Shown here: one piece after another, positions 1 through 5,985 of the stretch
Layout: every line of letters starts with the position of its first letter
Numbering within the stretch: the stretch's first letter is position 1
Source: an uncultured Chlorobiaceae bacterium
GTDB taxonomy: Bacteria > Bacteroidota > Chlorobiia > Chlorobiales > Chlorobiaceae
Assembly: GCA_903874585.1 (NCBI GenBank)
Contig: CAIQSY010000225.1
Coordinates: forward strand, 1-5,985
Direction: 5' to 3'
DNA: 5,985 nucleotides
Translations under genes and position numbers: made by a program
The notes under the pieces: generated by a model
What the model was told of the DNA's origin: nothing
The model's database searches: none
Seen by the model: the letters and a program-made list of their open reading frames with translations, nothing else

Positions 1-551
1 GGCATTGCTTAAACCTGCACTCTCTTTGTTGGCTTGAAGGGTATAGGTGCTCTCCATGAGTTCGTTGAAATTGTAATGTCCTTCAGCGCCGGTAGTTACT
101 CCTGATGATGTTGCGCTATATGGGGTGAGCATATCGCCATTGATGGTGCCGGCTAACAGTGCAAGTTCAAATCGGGATGTGTCGGTTGGGGCGCTTAAGG
201 TTATGGTGCCAAGCTGCATGGATGCCGTCGCAAGTGCATTTAAGCCAACACTTCCTATAACGAAATGACCGTTGGGGCTGCTATTGGTGAGCGTTGTCCA
301 ACTTGATGGCATGGTTGCCGCGTTTTGCCATGTGGCGATTGAGCCTGCTTGTAACTCTAACTCTACTTGTATGCTTTGAACAGTGCTGCTTGGCGAGTTT
401 ACCCATAGTTCAACCGTTCGGGTTCCATCGGTATGGAGTTGTAGATTTTTGAATTCTACTTCAGGCGTTGTGGGAATTACTGAGGTTGTTTGCAACTCTA
501 CGTGCGAAAGTGGCAAGGTATCTTTCCAGAAGGTTACGCCGCCCGACAAGG
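1..551 (-). other. C-terminal beta-rich region of the giant protein, cut by the window edge
   Basis: After the Ig-like domain the protein reads GGVTFWKDTLPLSHVELQTT, then VEFKNLQLHTDGTRTVELWV, IQVELELQAGSIATW, and later RFELALLAGTINGDMLTP and ESTYTLQANKESAGLSNA. The alternating strand pattern and the phrase VELWVNSP...IQVELELQAGSIATW suggest a cohesin-like beta sandwich. The last stretch resembles the lead-in to dockerin-like C-termini of large exoproteins. Both are weak impressions and I do not claim a family. No secretion signal or stop codon is visible, so the gene continues to the left. Confidence 0.4.
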
Positions 552-3500
552 TGTGGCGTGGTAATGAGGCTGATTCAGTGGTGAAGGTGTAGTCGGATGT
601 TCCTGCAAAGGGATTGCCTGCCTCATCGGTCATTGCATCGTTCTCAATTGCAACATGGTAGCTTGTACCTGCTTGTAAATCGTCCGTTGGATTGATGATA
701 ACCGTGTTGCCATTGAAGGTTACTTGCGTGGTGTCGGTAACGTCAATCGTTCGGGTATCGCTGCCGTTGGTGATGACGATGTTGCCTGTGCTGGGTTTGA
801 CGGGTTCGGTGAAGGTGAGTGTGATGTTTGTTCCGGCAGAAATATAGGTTGCGTATGCTGAAGGGGTTATGGCTTGTAGATATGGGGGAACAATATCGAG
901 AAGATCGGCTACAGGGTGTACACCGTCGTCTGCAAAGTTGAAGAATTCAACGCCACTGATGAGATCGCTGCCGTCACGGTCGGCGATCAAGTCTGTTACG
1001 GTATAGGCTGCATTGGTGAAATTGTAGCTGATGGAGTATTCCGCAAGGTTGCCGCTGAAGAGAACGGTGTCGTCATCGAAACCGCCATTGAGTGTGTCAT
1101 TACCTGCGCCGCCTTGCAGCGTGTCGTCGCCCTCGCCACCAGAGAGATTGTTGGCATTTGCATCGCCCGTGAACATATCGTTGCCTGAACCGCCGATAAG
1201 GTTTTCGATGTTGCGGATGGTATCTTCGGTAACTCCGCCAACCGTTACGAGAGAGTCAGTAGAGCTCTTCAACGTTACAGATAGAGCCTCTGTTTTATCG
1301 GAATAGTCAGCCGTATCAGAGCCAGCGCCGCCATCGAGGGTGTCATTTCCTGCGCCTCCAGTGAAAATATTGTTGACGCTATTGCCTGTGAAAACATCGT
1401 TGCCTGAACCGCCAATGAGATTTTCGATGTTGCGGATGGTATCTTCGGCGACTTCACCAACGGTTACAATGGTGTCAAGGGATTCATTGAGGGTAACGGT
1501 AATGGCAACCGTTTTATCGGAGTAATCAGCGGTATCAGAGCCATCGCCGCCATCGAGGGTGTCAGCTCCTTCACCGCCAAAAAGGGTATCGTTGCCCGAA
1601 CCACCTTCAATGCTGTTGGCTGCATTGTTGCCAATGAGAAGATCATCAAAATTGCCTGCAATGATGTGTTCGATGTTGAGGAGCACATCGGTTCCAATGG
1701 CAGCGGCATCATTGCCATCGGTGGAATATGCTGCACCTTCGGCAAGGTTAACCGTAATGCCAGCAAGAGCGCTGGGGTACTTGACGCTATCGACACCCTC
1801 ACCGCCAACATAGGTGTCGTCCCCTTCGCCTTCACCGCCGATGAATACATCGTTGCCATTGCCGCCAAACGCCAAATCATTGCCACCCATAGCTGCAAGT
1901 ATATCGTTGCCGCTATTGCCCCACAGAATATCGCTGGCATAGCTGCCGGTCAGGTTGTCATTAGCATCGGTGCCGGTGAAAATATAGTCTTGTGAACCAT
2001 TGGAATAGATATCCGAGATACCCACAACATCGTGCAATTCATTTGCAACTGAATTAGTATATGAGTAACCTCCATCGATATTATTAACAACATACCAAAC
2101 ACTGCTGTCGCCTCCCCACTCACCAAACCCCCATGTTACGACCGAGCCGTCTGCGCGCAACGCCGCAAAAGCCCAGCTTGTAGAAAACACCTGCACCACA
2201 TCCACGTCACCGTTCAGCTTGTCCGACACTGCGCTGCTGTCGCCTCCCGCATAACTGATCCCCCACGTTACTACAGAACCATCTTCACGCAATGCTGCAA
2301 AAGCATAGTATGCCGAAAACACCTGTACCACATCAATGTCACCGTTCAACTTGCTTGAATTATTACCTCGACCACCCCCATAACGATCCCCCCATGTTAC
2401 CACAGAACCATCTTTGCGCAAGGCCGCAAAAGCAGATTGTGCCGAAAACACCTGCACCACATCCACGTCACCATCGAGTTCGTTCGCTACAATGCTGCTG
2501 TCGCCGCCATCGTAACTGCTCCCCCACGTTACCACAGAACCATCTTCACGCAATGCGGCAAAAGCAGAGTGTGACGAAAACACCTGCACCACATCGTGTA
2601 GTTGATTCGCCACCACGCTGCTGTCACCGCCATCGTAACTGCTCCCCCATGTTACTACCGACCCATCTTCTCGCAACGCAGCAAAAGCACCGTGTGTAGA
2701 AAACACCTGCACTACATCCACATCACCGTTCAGCTTGTCCGTCACTGCGTCGCTGTTGCCTCCCCCAGCACTATCTCCCCATGTCACCACTGAACCGTCT
2801 TCGCGCAAGGCAGCAAAAGCACTCTCTGCCGAAAAAACCTGCACCACATTAACATCGCCGTTCAGCTTATTCGCAACTGCGCTGCTGTTGCCTCCATAAT
2901 CACTAGGCCCCCAGGTCACCACTGCACCGTCTTCGCGAATTGCTGCAAAGGCATATCGCGTGGAGAAAACTTGCACAGAATCCTCGGCCCAGTAACATAA
3001 ACCTTTCCAACTATTCCCCCATGTTACTACCGACCCATCTTCGCGTAAAGCCGCAAAGGCTCCTGGAGCCGAGAACACCTGCACCACATCAACATCGCCA
3101 TTCAACTGACTCGCCACTGCGCTGCTGTTGCCTCCACGATCACTTTCCCCCCACGTCACCACCGAACCATCCTCGCGAATTGCGGCAAAGGCATAACCAT
3201 TAGACCACTCACCCATCGTATGGGCAGGAAACAACTTCGTGCTTGAACTCACTCTGTTGGCAGAAGCTGTAGTTTCTCCACCGCCTGTCCCTCCGCCGCC
3301 ACCATCAATCAGATGCGCCACATCACGCACTCCATCAGCAAAACGATACTCTTCAACATTAATCACCAGATCAGTTCCATCTCGACCACCAATCTGATCC
3401 GTTATGACATAACCTGTCTGATCGGCATTGCGAGTAATGGTGTAATCGGCATAGTTTCCGGTGAAGATCACGGCATCAGTGCCGCTACCACCATTCATGG

Positions 3501-4629
3501 TGTCGTTGCCATTTTTGCCTTCGAGCACGTCATTTCCAGCTCCGCCTAAAAGCTGGTTATCCAGATCGTTACCATACAGATACTCGTTACGGTAACTGCC
3601 ATTCACGACCGTACAAGCATCGCCCGCCTGCCACGTGCCATCAGCAAATGCAAACAATTCAACATGGGTTAACTGGTCAGCACCATCGCGCCCCGCCACT
3701 CTATCCGTTACAGTAAACACAAGGCTATTCTTGTCGAGAGTGATGGTGTAGTCAGCAAAGTTACCGCTGAACAGCGCCTTATCAGTGCCGCTACCGCCAT
3801 CAATGGTGTCGTTGCCGCCGTTGCCGCTGATGGTGTCGTTGCCATCATAGCCATCAATGACATTCGAGAAGTTATTTGCAGCAAGAGTATTTGCTTTTGA
3901 TGTACCAGCGTAATTGATTCTGCCATCTTCCTCTTTTTGACGCATGAATTCGAGGATGCCAAGCATTTCATGTTTAAAGAGCACATAATCAAGCGCAAGA
4001 TAGGTGCCTGCGGTAAAAATGGTCAATATCTCATTGCGAAGACTATCAGGAAAATGGCTGAGCGATTCTATCCAATCACCAACTTGAAATGTTTCCGTAT
4101 TACCAAGATGGTCATTGGTTAATAATGGAGTCCCTGATATTGGCGAGCCGTCAACAAGGTAATTTGTGAAATCTGCTGGTACGCCGTTACCTGTTGACGC
4201 AATACCATATTTTTGCGCAATGTTGTGAAACGCATTTGAGGAAGCGACATTTGCAGTACCTACGGGATCAAATGTTGCACCGGAAAAGCGGAACATTTGT
4301 GAAACTACCTCTGCAAGCCCACCTCCAAGCGAATGCCCAGTAACGGTAATGGTTGCTTCTTGAAACTTATCCTTCACCATTTTTGCAGTCTCTAAAGCGT
4401 AGGTGAATTGAGTATCCCAACTACTCGATGGTGAAGCGGCAGCTACATCTGCTTCTGTTGCATCCAGTACATCGTCAGTACCTCGATAAGCAATAACAAT
4501 GTCGTTACCTTTTTTAAAAACAGTTGCTGCAAAGCCAGAATTGATACCCCACCATGAAATATCTTCAAATGTTGGATGTTCGGGAGACTCAGGGATTTGG
4601 TAAGTACCAAAATACCTCTTATTATGTTT
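1..4629 (-). CDS. Giant RTX / RCC1-like repeat lipase, 5' end removed by an insertion sequence, 3' end beyond the window
   Basis: The frame with codons ending at positions 3, 6 and so on, read on the minus strand, is open for about 1543 codons from 4629 to the left edge. It begins with a class 3 lipase domain (RGTDD, then GHSLGG), continues through RTX nonapeptides, nine RCC1-like repeats, more RTX and an Ig-like domain, and ends in a beta-rich tail. Proteins of this class are normally exported by a type I (ABC, membrane fusion, TolC) system and fold on calcium outside the cell. The secretion signal would be at the C-terminus, which is outside the window. An in-frame TGA at 4632-4630 closes the 5' side where the transposase gene begins. 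The first in-frame ATG is at 4380, inside the lipase domain, so no native start is present. An automated caller might start there and lose the first part of the fold. I read it as an interrupted gene or pseudogene with an intact downstream frame. The frame and domain order are firm; secretion and substrate are inferred. Confidence 0.9.
552..894 (-). other. Bacterial Ig-like (SbsA / Big_5 type) domain
   Basis: The segment starts VPPYLQAITPS and includes GTNITLTFTEPVKPSTGNI, then VTFNGNTVIINPTDDLQAGT, then YHVAIENDAMTDEAGNPFAG and SDYTFTT. The order (proline-rich start, LTFTEPV, INPxDDLxxGTxYxV, MxDxAGNPFAG, YTFTT) is typical of the Ig-like domains of S-layer and large adhesive exoproteins. Its role is probably as a rigid spacer or surface contact module. 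Confidence 0.8.
903..1062 (-). other. Third ADYTIT / FADG-type module
   Basis: The segment contains TVLFSGNLAEYSISYN, then YTVTDLIADRDGSDLISG and VEFFNFADDG. It lines up with the two modules at 3780-3604 and 3468-3304, though the tyrosine-threonine strand is more diverged. It directly follows nonapeptides and closes the second RTX block, just as its relatives close their short arrays. Confidence 0.75.
1060..1977 (-). repeat. Second RTX block with calcium-binding nonapeptides
   Basis: From TGTDANDNLTGS onward the protein is rich in nonapeptides: GNSGNDILAAMGGNDLAFGG (1920-1861), GNDVFIGGEG, GGSGNDTLFGGEGADTLDGG, GGAGNDTLDGGAG and GGEGDDTLQGGAGNDTLNGG (1140-1081). Between them are spacers of the DxADYSxxxxxxxVTL type ending in NIENLIGGSGND, which is the usual spacer of large RTX exoproteins. 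The aspartates at the GND positions are the expected calcium ligands. In the cell this region should be unfolded and fold after export. Confidence 0.88.
1123..1560 (-). repeat. 73-residue (219 bp) tandem duplication inside the second RTX block
   Basis: Two adjacent units, 1560-1342 and 1341-1123, share TLDGGxGSDTADYSDKT, then VTL, then EDTIRNIENLIGGSGND and a short FTG segment. At the DNA level the stretch around TTTTCGATGTTGCGGATGGT is identical at 1202 and 1421, exactly 219 bp apart. A more diverged relative lies just upstream in the protein (about 1809-1561; VKYPSALAGITVNLAEG, NIEHIIAGNFDD). This indicates stepwise growth of the array by tandem duplication. Confidence 0.85.
2023..3192 (-). 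repeat. Nine tandem RCC1-like (VVTWG) repeats, probably a beta-propeller
   Basis: Units begin with the core AFAALREDGSVVTWG at 3192, 3060, 2952, 2820, 2688, 2565, 2433, 2304 and 2172. A complete unit is 44 residues (132 bp). It runs core, then xSxxGGDSSAVAN, then LNGDVDVVQVFS. The spacing is 132, 108, 132, 132, 123, 132, 129 and 132 bp. The pattern VQVFSxxxAFAALREDGSVVTWG matches the RCC1 and BLIP-II signature, a turn followed by ALxxDGxVxxWG, which forms blades of a beta-propeller. The propeller call is by analogy and no fold was computed. Unit 2 lacks the LNGDVDV part, unit 5 is shortened to QLHDVVQVFS, and unit 9 has about 16 extra residues (2100-2053) before SVANELHDVV. Such arrays usually mediate protein or carbohydrate contacts. 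Confidence 0.85.
3271..3303 (-). other. Glycine-rich interdomain hinge
   Basis: The protein reads DGGGGGTGGGE here, eight glycines in eleven residues, followed by a serine- and threonine-rich stretch (TTASANRVSSS). It sits between the second FADG module and the first RCC1-like unit, so it is probably a flexible linker separating the lipase and first RTX part from the repeat array. No other function is evident. Confidence 0.6.
3304..3855 (-). repeat. First RTX block: two copies of an RTX plus ADYTIT / FADG cassette
   Basis: Two successive cassettes share one plan. Each starts with two to four calcium-binding nonapeptides of the GGxGNDxL type, for example NDTISGNGGNDTIDGGSG (3840-3787) and AGNDVLEGKNGNDTMNGG (3540-3487). 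Each continues with a module of about 55 residues containing FSGNFADYTIT or FTGNYADYTIT, then a VTDRVAGRDG or ITDQIGGRDG motif, then a VELFAFADG or VEEYRFADG ending. RTX nonapeptides fold into a parallel beta roll that binds calcium in the turns. The FADG module commonly caps such rolls in secreted proteins. A third copy lies at about 1140-903, on the far side of the RCC1-like array. Confidence 0.85.
3900..4620 (-). other. Class 3 lipase (alpha/beta-hydrolase) domain of the giant protein
   Basis: The segment reads SGFAATVFKKGNDIVIAYRG and then TDD, the usual strand and oxyanion-loop region of class 3 lipases. About 60 residues later comes TVTGHSLGGGLAEV, the nucleophile elbow; its serine codon is 4332-4330. 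Next come TFDP and NYLVDGSPISGT. The aspartate at 4152-4150 is the likely acid of the triad. A histidine in LFKHEMLGI (codon 3972-3970) is the best candidate for the base, in the position where related secreted lipases carry a histidine before a helix. The acid and base assignments are inferred by spacing. About 50 or more residues expected before the first strand are missing because of the insertion, so the fold is probably incomplete even if translated. The expected activity is hydrolysis of acyl esters, but the substrate cannot be read from the sequence. Confidence 0.85.
4597..4625 (+). promoter_or_regulatory. Possible sigma-70-like promoter for the transposase, at the junction
   Basis: TTGGTA at 4597-4602 (four of six matches to the -35 consensus) is followed after 17 bp by TATTAT at 4620-4625 (five of six matches to the -10). 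Transcription would start near 4632, about 30 bp before the ATG at 4664. The -35 lies in lipase coding sequence, so the promoter may be formed partly from host DNA. This is a pattern match in an AT-rich stretch and is weak evidence alone. Confidence 0.3.
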
Positions 4630-4663
4630 TCATAAAGCAACCCATCAGCCAGAAAAATTGCAC

Positions 4664-5206
4664 ATGAAGACATCTGTACTGAATCGAAACAACATATCAC
4701 CTGAGGTAGCAGGGCTGATTACACGTCTGGTTTCCTTAATACCATGGCCAGTACGACGCCAAGCTATGGGCGATGTCGTGGTGACCATATTGGACAGCAA
4801 GCCTCGGGTTGCCGAAAATGAATTTGGATGGAACCGTTCAGCGGTGGCTTTGGGAGTCAAAGAATTTGAGAGCGGCATTGTATGTGTCAATGATTTGACG
4901 GAACGACACAAGCCAAAATCTGAAGAGAAGAACCCTGAATTGCTTGAATCCATTCAGAAAATAATGGAACCATATAGTCAGGCAGAGCCTCGCTTACGAA
5001 CAACCTTGCTTTATACGAACATGACAGCGCAATCCGTCTATAACGCACTTATTGCCGAAGGATGGTCAGAAGAATCGCTGCCTGCTGTTCGGACTATTTC
5101 CAATATTTTGAACCGTCAGAAGTATAGATTGCGAACGGTTCAGAAAACCAAAGTTGAAAAAAAACAGCAGAAACCGATGCCATCTTCAACAATGTCTGGC
5201 AAATGA
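4664..5206 (+). CDS. ISAzo13-like transposase, upstream frame (N-terminal DNA-binding part)
   Basis: This is the 5' half of the transposase, starting MKTSVLNRNNISPEVAGL. An ATG at 4664 is preceded by a purine stretch (AGAAAAA, 4651-4657) at usable spacing. A TTG at 4658 is an alternative start adding two residues. Residues 30 to 70 (PWPVRRQAMGDVVVTILDS, then ENEFGWNRSAVALGVKEF) look like the helix-turn-helix of the family. Then come PELLESIQKIMEPYSQAEPR and the conserved LLYTNMTAQSVYNALIAEGW and VRTISNILNRQKYRLRTVQK. Family members run on directly into ETDAIF, but here this frame continues as out-of-family residues (QQKPMPSSTMSGK) and stops at 5204-5206. The natural product is therefore a -1 fusion with the next frame, made at the A run at 5157-5164. 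Unshifted translation gives a 180-residue protein lacking the catalytic core, which could act as a DNA-binding inhibitor, as short products of other insertion sequences do. Confidence 0.85.
   Translation: MKTSVLNRNNISPEVAGLITRLVSLIPWPVRRQAMGDVVVTILDSKPRVAENEFGWNRSAVALGVKEFESGIVCVNDLTERHKPKSEEKNPELLESIQKIMEPYSQAEPRLRTTLLYTNMTAQSVYNALIAEGWSEESLPAVRTISNILNRQKYRLRTVQKTKVEKKQQKPMPSSTMSGK
5158..5164 (+). promoter_or_regulatory. Putative -1 frameshift site A AAA AAA
   Basis: The upstream frame reads GAA AAA AAA CAG at 5156-5167, so the heptamer at 5158-5164 is in the correct phase for tandem -1 slippage. It lies within eight consecutive A (5157-5164). Slipping by one joins VEKK to TAETDAIFNN and restores the family sequence exactly. 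Slippage could occur on the ribosome or by RNA polymerase on the A run. A simple deletion or insertion of one A, or a sequencing error in the run, would look the same. Confidence 0.6.
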
Positions 5207-5895
5207 ATGCGCAGGCAGATGCTGACCCTGAAACGTTAAGACTCAGTATTGACACCAAAGCGACTGTGCATGTAGGCCTCTATTCACGAGGCGGAAAGTC
5301 TCGTGGAATCAAAGCCGTAGAGGCTTGGGATCATGATATGCGACCCAAGGAAAAGCTTGTTCCTGGCGGTATACTTGAGCCCGTCAGTGGTAAATCGTTC
5401 TTGTTTTTTGGCAGAAGCAACAAGACCAGTGACTTTATGGTTGATGGACTTGAGTTGTGGTGGAATGAGCGAAAGCAAGCCCTTTCTCATGTCAAAGAGT
5501 TGGTTCTCAATATGGATAATGGCCCAGAGTGCAGTGGGAGGCGAAGTCAATTTCTGTACCGGATGACCGCTTTTGCCGATATGACCGGACTTGGCATTCG
5601 ATTGATCTACTATCCACCCTATCACAGCAAGTATAACAACATTGAACGCTACTGGGCAGGGTTAGAAAAATCATGGAACGGTTATCTACTTGAGAGTGTA
5701 GCAACCGTCATAAATCGTTCCAGCAGATTTGCTTGGCGAGGGATAGCCGCAAGGGCAATGCTGGTGGATACGGTATACCAGAAGGGTATCAAGCTCTGTG
5801 GCAAGGAAAAAAAGAATCTGGAAAAAAGACTGATGCGCTCACCAAGCCTTCGTTGGTGGGATATCAGCATCAGGCCTAAAACGGTATTTTTATAA
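5164..5895 (+). CDS. ISAzo13-like transposase, downstream frame (DDE catalytic part)
   Basis: Read from the shift, the protein begins TAETDAIFNNVWQMNAQADA and continues DPETLRLSIDTKATVHVG, the classic start of the catalytic domain of this family. The likely metal-binding triad is D in SIDTKA (codon 5251-5253), D in LNMDNGPE and E in NNIERYWAGLEK. These are residues 197, 285 and 328 of the roughly 410-residue fused protein. Other family marks are KEKLVPGGILEPVSGKSFLF, SNKTSDF, GLELWW, YPPYHSKYN and the C-terminal tryptophan pair near RWWDISIRP. The frame has no usable start before an ATG at 5203, which overlaps the upstream stop as ATGA. Independent initiation there would give a 230-residue protein starting only 16 residues before the first catalytic aspartate, so frameshifting is the more likely route. 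The domain looks complete, so transposition activity is plausible. Confidence 0.88.
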   Translation, partial: TAETDAIFNNVWQMNAQADADPETLRLSIDTKATVHVGLYSRGGKSRGIKAVEAWDHDMRPKEKLVPGGILEPVSGKSFLFFGRSNKTSDFMVDGLELWWNERKQALSHVKELVLNMDNGPECSGRRSQFLYRMTAFADMTGLGIRLIYYPPYHSKYNNIERYWAGLEKSWNGYLLESVATVINRSSRFAWRGIAARAMLVDTVYQKGIKLCGKEKKNLEKRLMRSPSLRWWDISIRPKTVFL

Positions 5896-5920
5896 TGACT
5901 GTGTCCCTAAAGCTATCCAT

Positions 5921-5964
5921 AAAACAGCGAAACGGCAGTTCTGGCTGCCGTTTCATACTGTTTT
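5921..5964 (+). terminator. Rho-independent terminator, probably bidirectional
   Basis: A perfect 10-bp stem GAAACGGCAG (5929-5938) pairs with CTGCCGTTTC (5945-5954) around a six-base loop. An outer arm AAAACAG (5921-5927) pairs with CTGTTTT (5958-5964). The downstream strand ends in a T run (5961-5965) and the upstream strand begins with an A run, so it can work in both directions. It lies about 25 bp after the transposase stop. It would also block reading from the right into the element on the minus strand, and so into the interrupted lipase gene. Confidence 0.8.
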
Positions 5965-5985
5965 TCTCAAAGTTTAGACGTGAAC

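Larger units (their letters stand above)
4620..5985 (+). mobile_element. ISAzo13-like insertion sequence inserted in the lipase gene (right end not reached)
   Basis: A DDE transposase of the Rhodopirellula / ISAzo13 type fills 4664-5895 and is followed by a hairpin terminator. The left boundary must lie near 4600-4632, because lipase coding runs up to that point and then meets an in-frame stop. Coordinates are approximate. I could not match the left junction to the reverse complement of the last bases (GTTCACGTCTAAAC), so the terminal inverted repeat and target duplication are not confirmed. The outer right end probably lies just past 5985. The element reads opposite to the gene it interrupts. 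Confidence 0.75.

Noticed and set aside
916..1995. Overlapping open frames on both strands across the RTX region
   Set aside because: All are out-of-frame readings of the glycine- and aspartate-rich RTX codons. None has a ribosome binding site or a recognisable motif.
2292..2793. Plus-strand open frames rich in histidine, proline and cysteine across the repeat array
   Set aside because: They are antisense shadows of the VVTWG repeats. Their periodic sequence follows from the DNA repeat, and the minus frame explains it fully.
2101..3192. A CRISPR array, suggested by regular spacing of about 132 bp
   Set aside because: The period is too long, the repeats are degenerate and keep an open reading frame, and there are no unique spacers between constant repeats.
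3937..4122. Plus-strand open frame of 61 codons opposite the lipase domain
   Set aside because: It lies wholly antisense to the lipase C-terminal part and shows no motif or initiation signal.
4443..4700. Minus-strand frame starting at 4700 and containing AIFLADGLLYENI, which looks a little like a lipase N-terminus
   Set aside because: It overlaps the transposase start and lies in a different frame from the lipase core. Beyond 4600 it becomes the out-of-frame shadow of the lipase. A chance resemblance is more likely than a frameshifted true start.
5284..5870. Minus-strand open frames opposite the transposase catalytic domain
   Set aside because: They are shadows of the well-supported DDE transposase frame and carry no recognisable domain.

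Overview
This window looks like chromosomal DNA from a Gram-negative bacterium with about half G+C. The evidence is a very large calcium-binding (RTX) exoprotein gene of the type I secretion class, interrupted by an insertion sequence. The species cannot be named from the sequence. Proteobacteria, magnetotactic cocci and green sulfur bacteria all carry proteins built this way, so any of these would fit.

Region 1, minus strand, positions 4629 down to 1: one uninterrupted reading frame of about 1543 codons that runs off the left edge. I translated it end to end and found no stop. In protein order it holds: (a) a class 3 alpha/beta-hydrolase lipase domain with the GHSLGG nucleophile elbow (about 4620-3900); (b) two cassettes, each a short RTX nonapeptide array followed by a conserved beta module ending in FADG (about 3855-3304); (c) a glycine-rich hinge (about 3303-3271); (d) nine tandem RCC1-like units of mostly 44 residues with the core AFAALREDGSVVTWG (about 3192-2023); (e) a longer RTX region with a 73-residue tandem duplication and a third copy of the cassette (about 1977-903); (f) a bacterial Ig-like domain (about 894-552); (g) an unrecognised beta-rich C-terminal region cut by the window edge (551-1). 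The protein is probably a secreted or surface-held lipase whose RTX blocks fold on binding calcium outside the cell.

Region 2, plus strand, about 4620-5985: an ISAzo13-like insertion sequence (Rhodopirellula-type DDE transposase). The transposase lies in two overlapping frames joined by a -1 shift at an A AAA AAA heptamer inside a run of eight A. The spliced product is about 410 residues with a complete D-D-E set. A strong hairpin terminator follows it.

The two regions are linked. The lipase frame loses its start exactly where the insertion sequence begins: an in-frame TGA lies at 4632-4630 and no sensible start codon exists before the lipase core. The giant gene has therefore been decapitated by the insertion and is probably silent or makes a truncated product. 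The missing N-terminus should lie beyond the right edge of the window.
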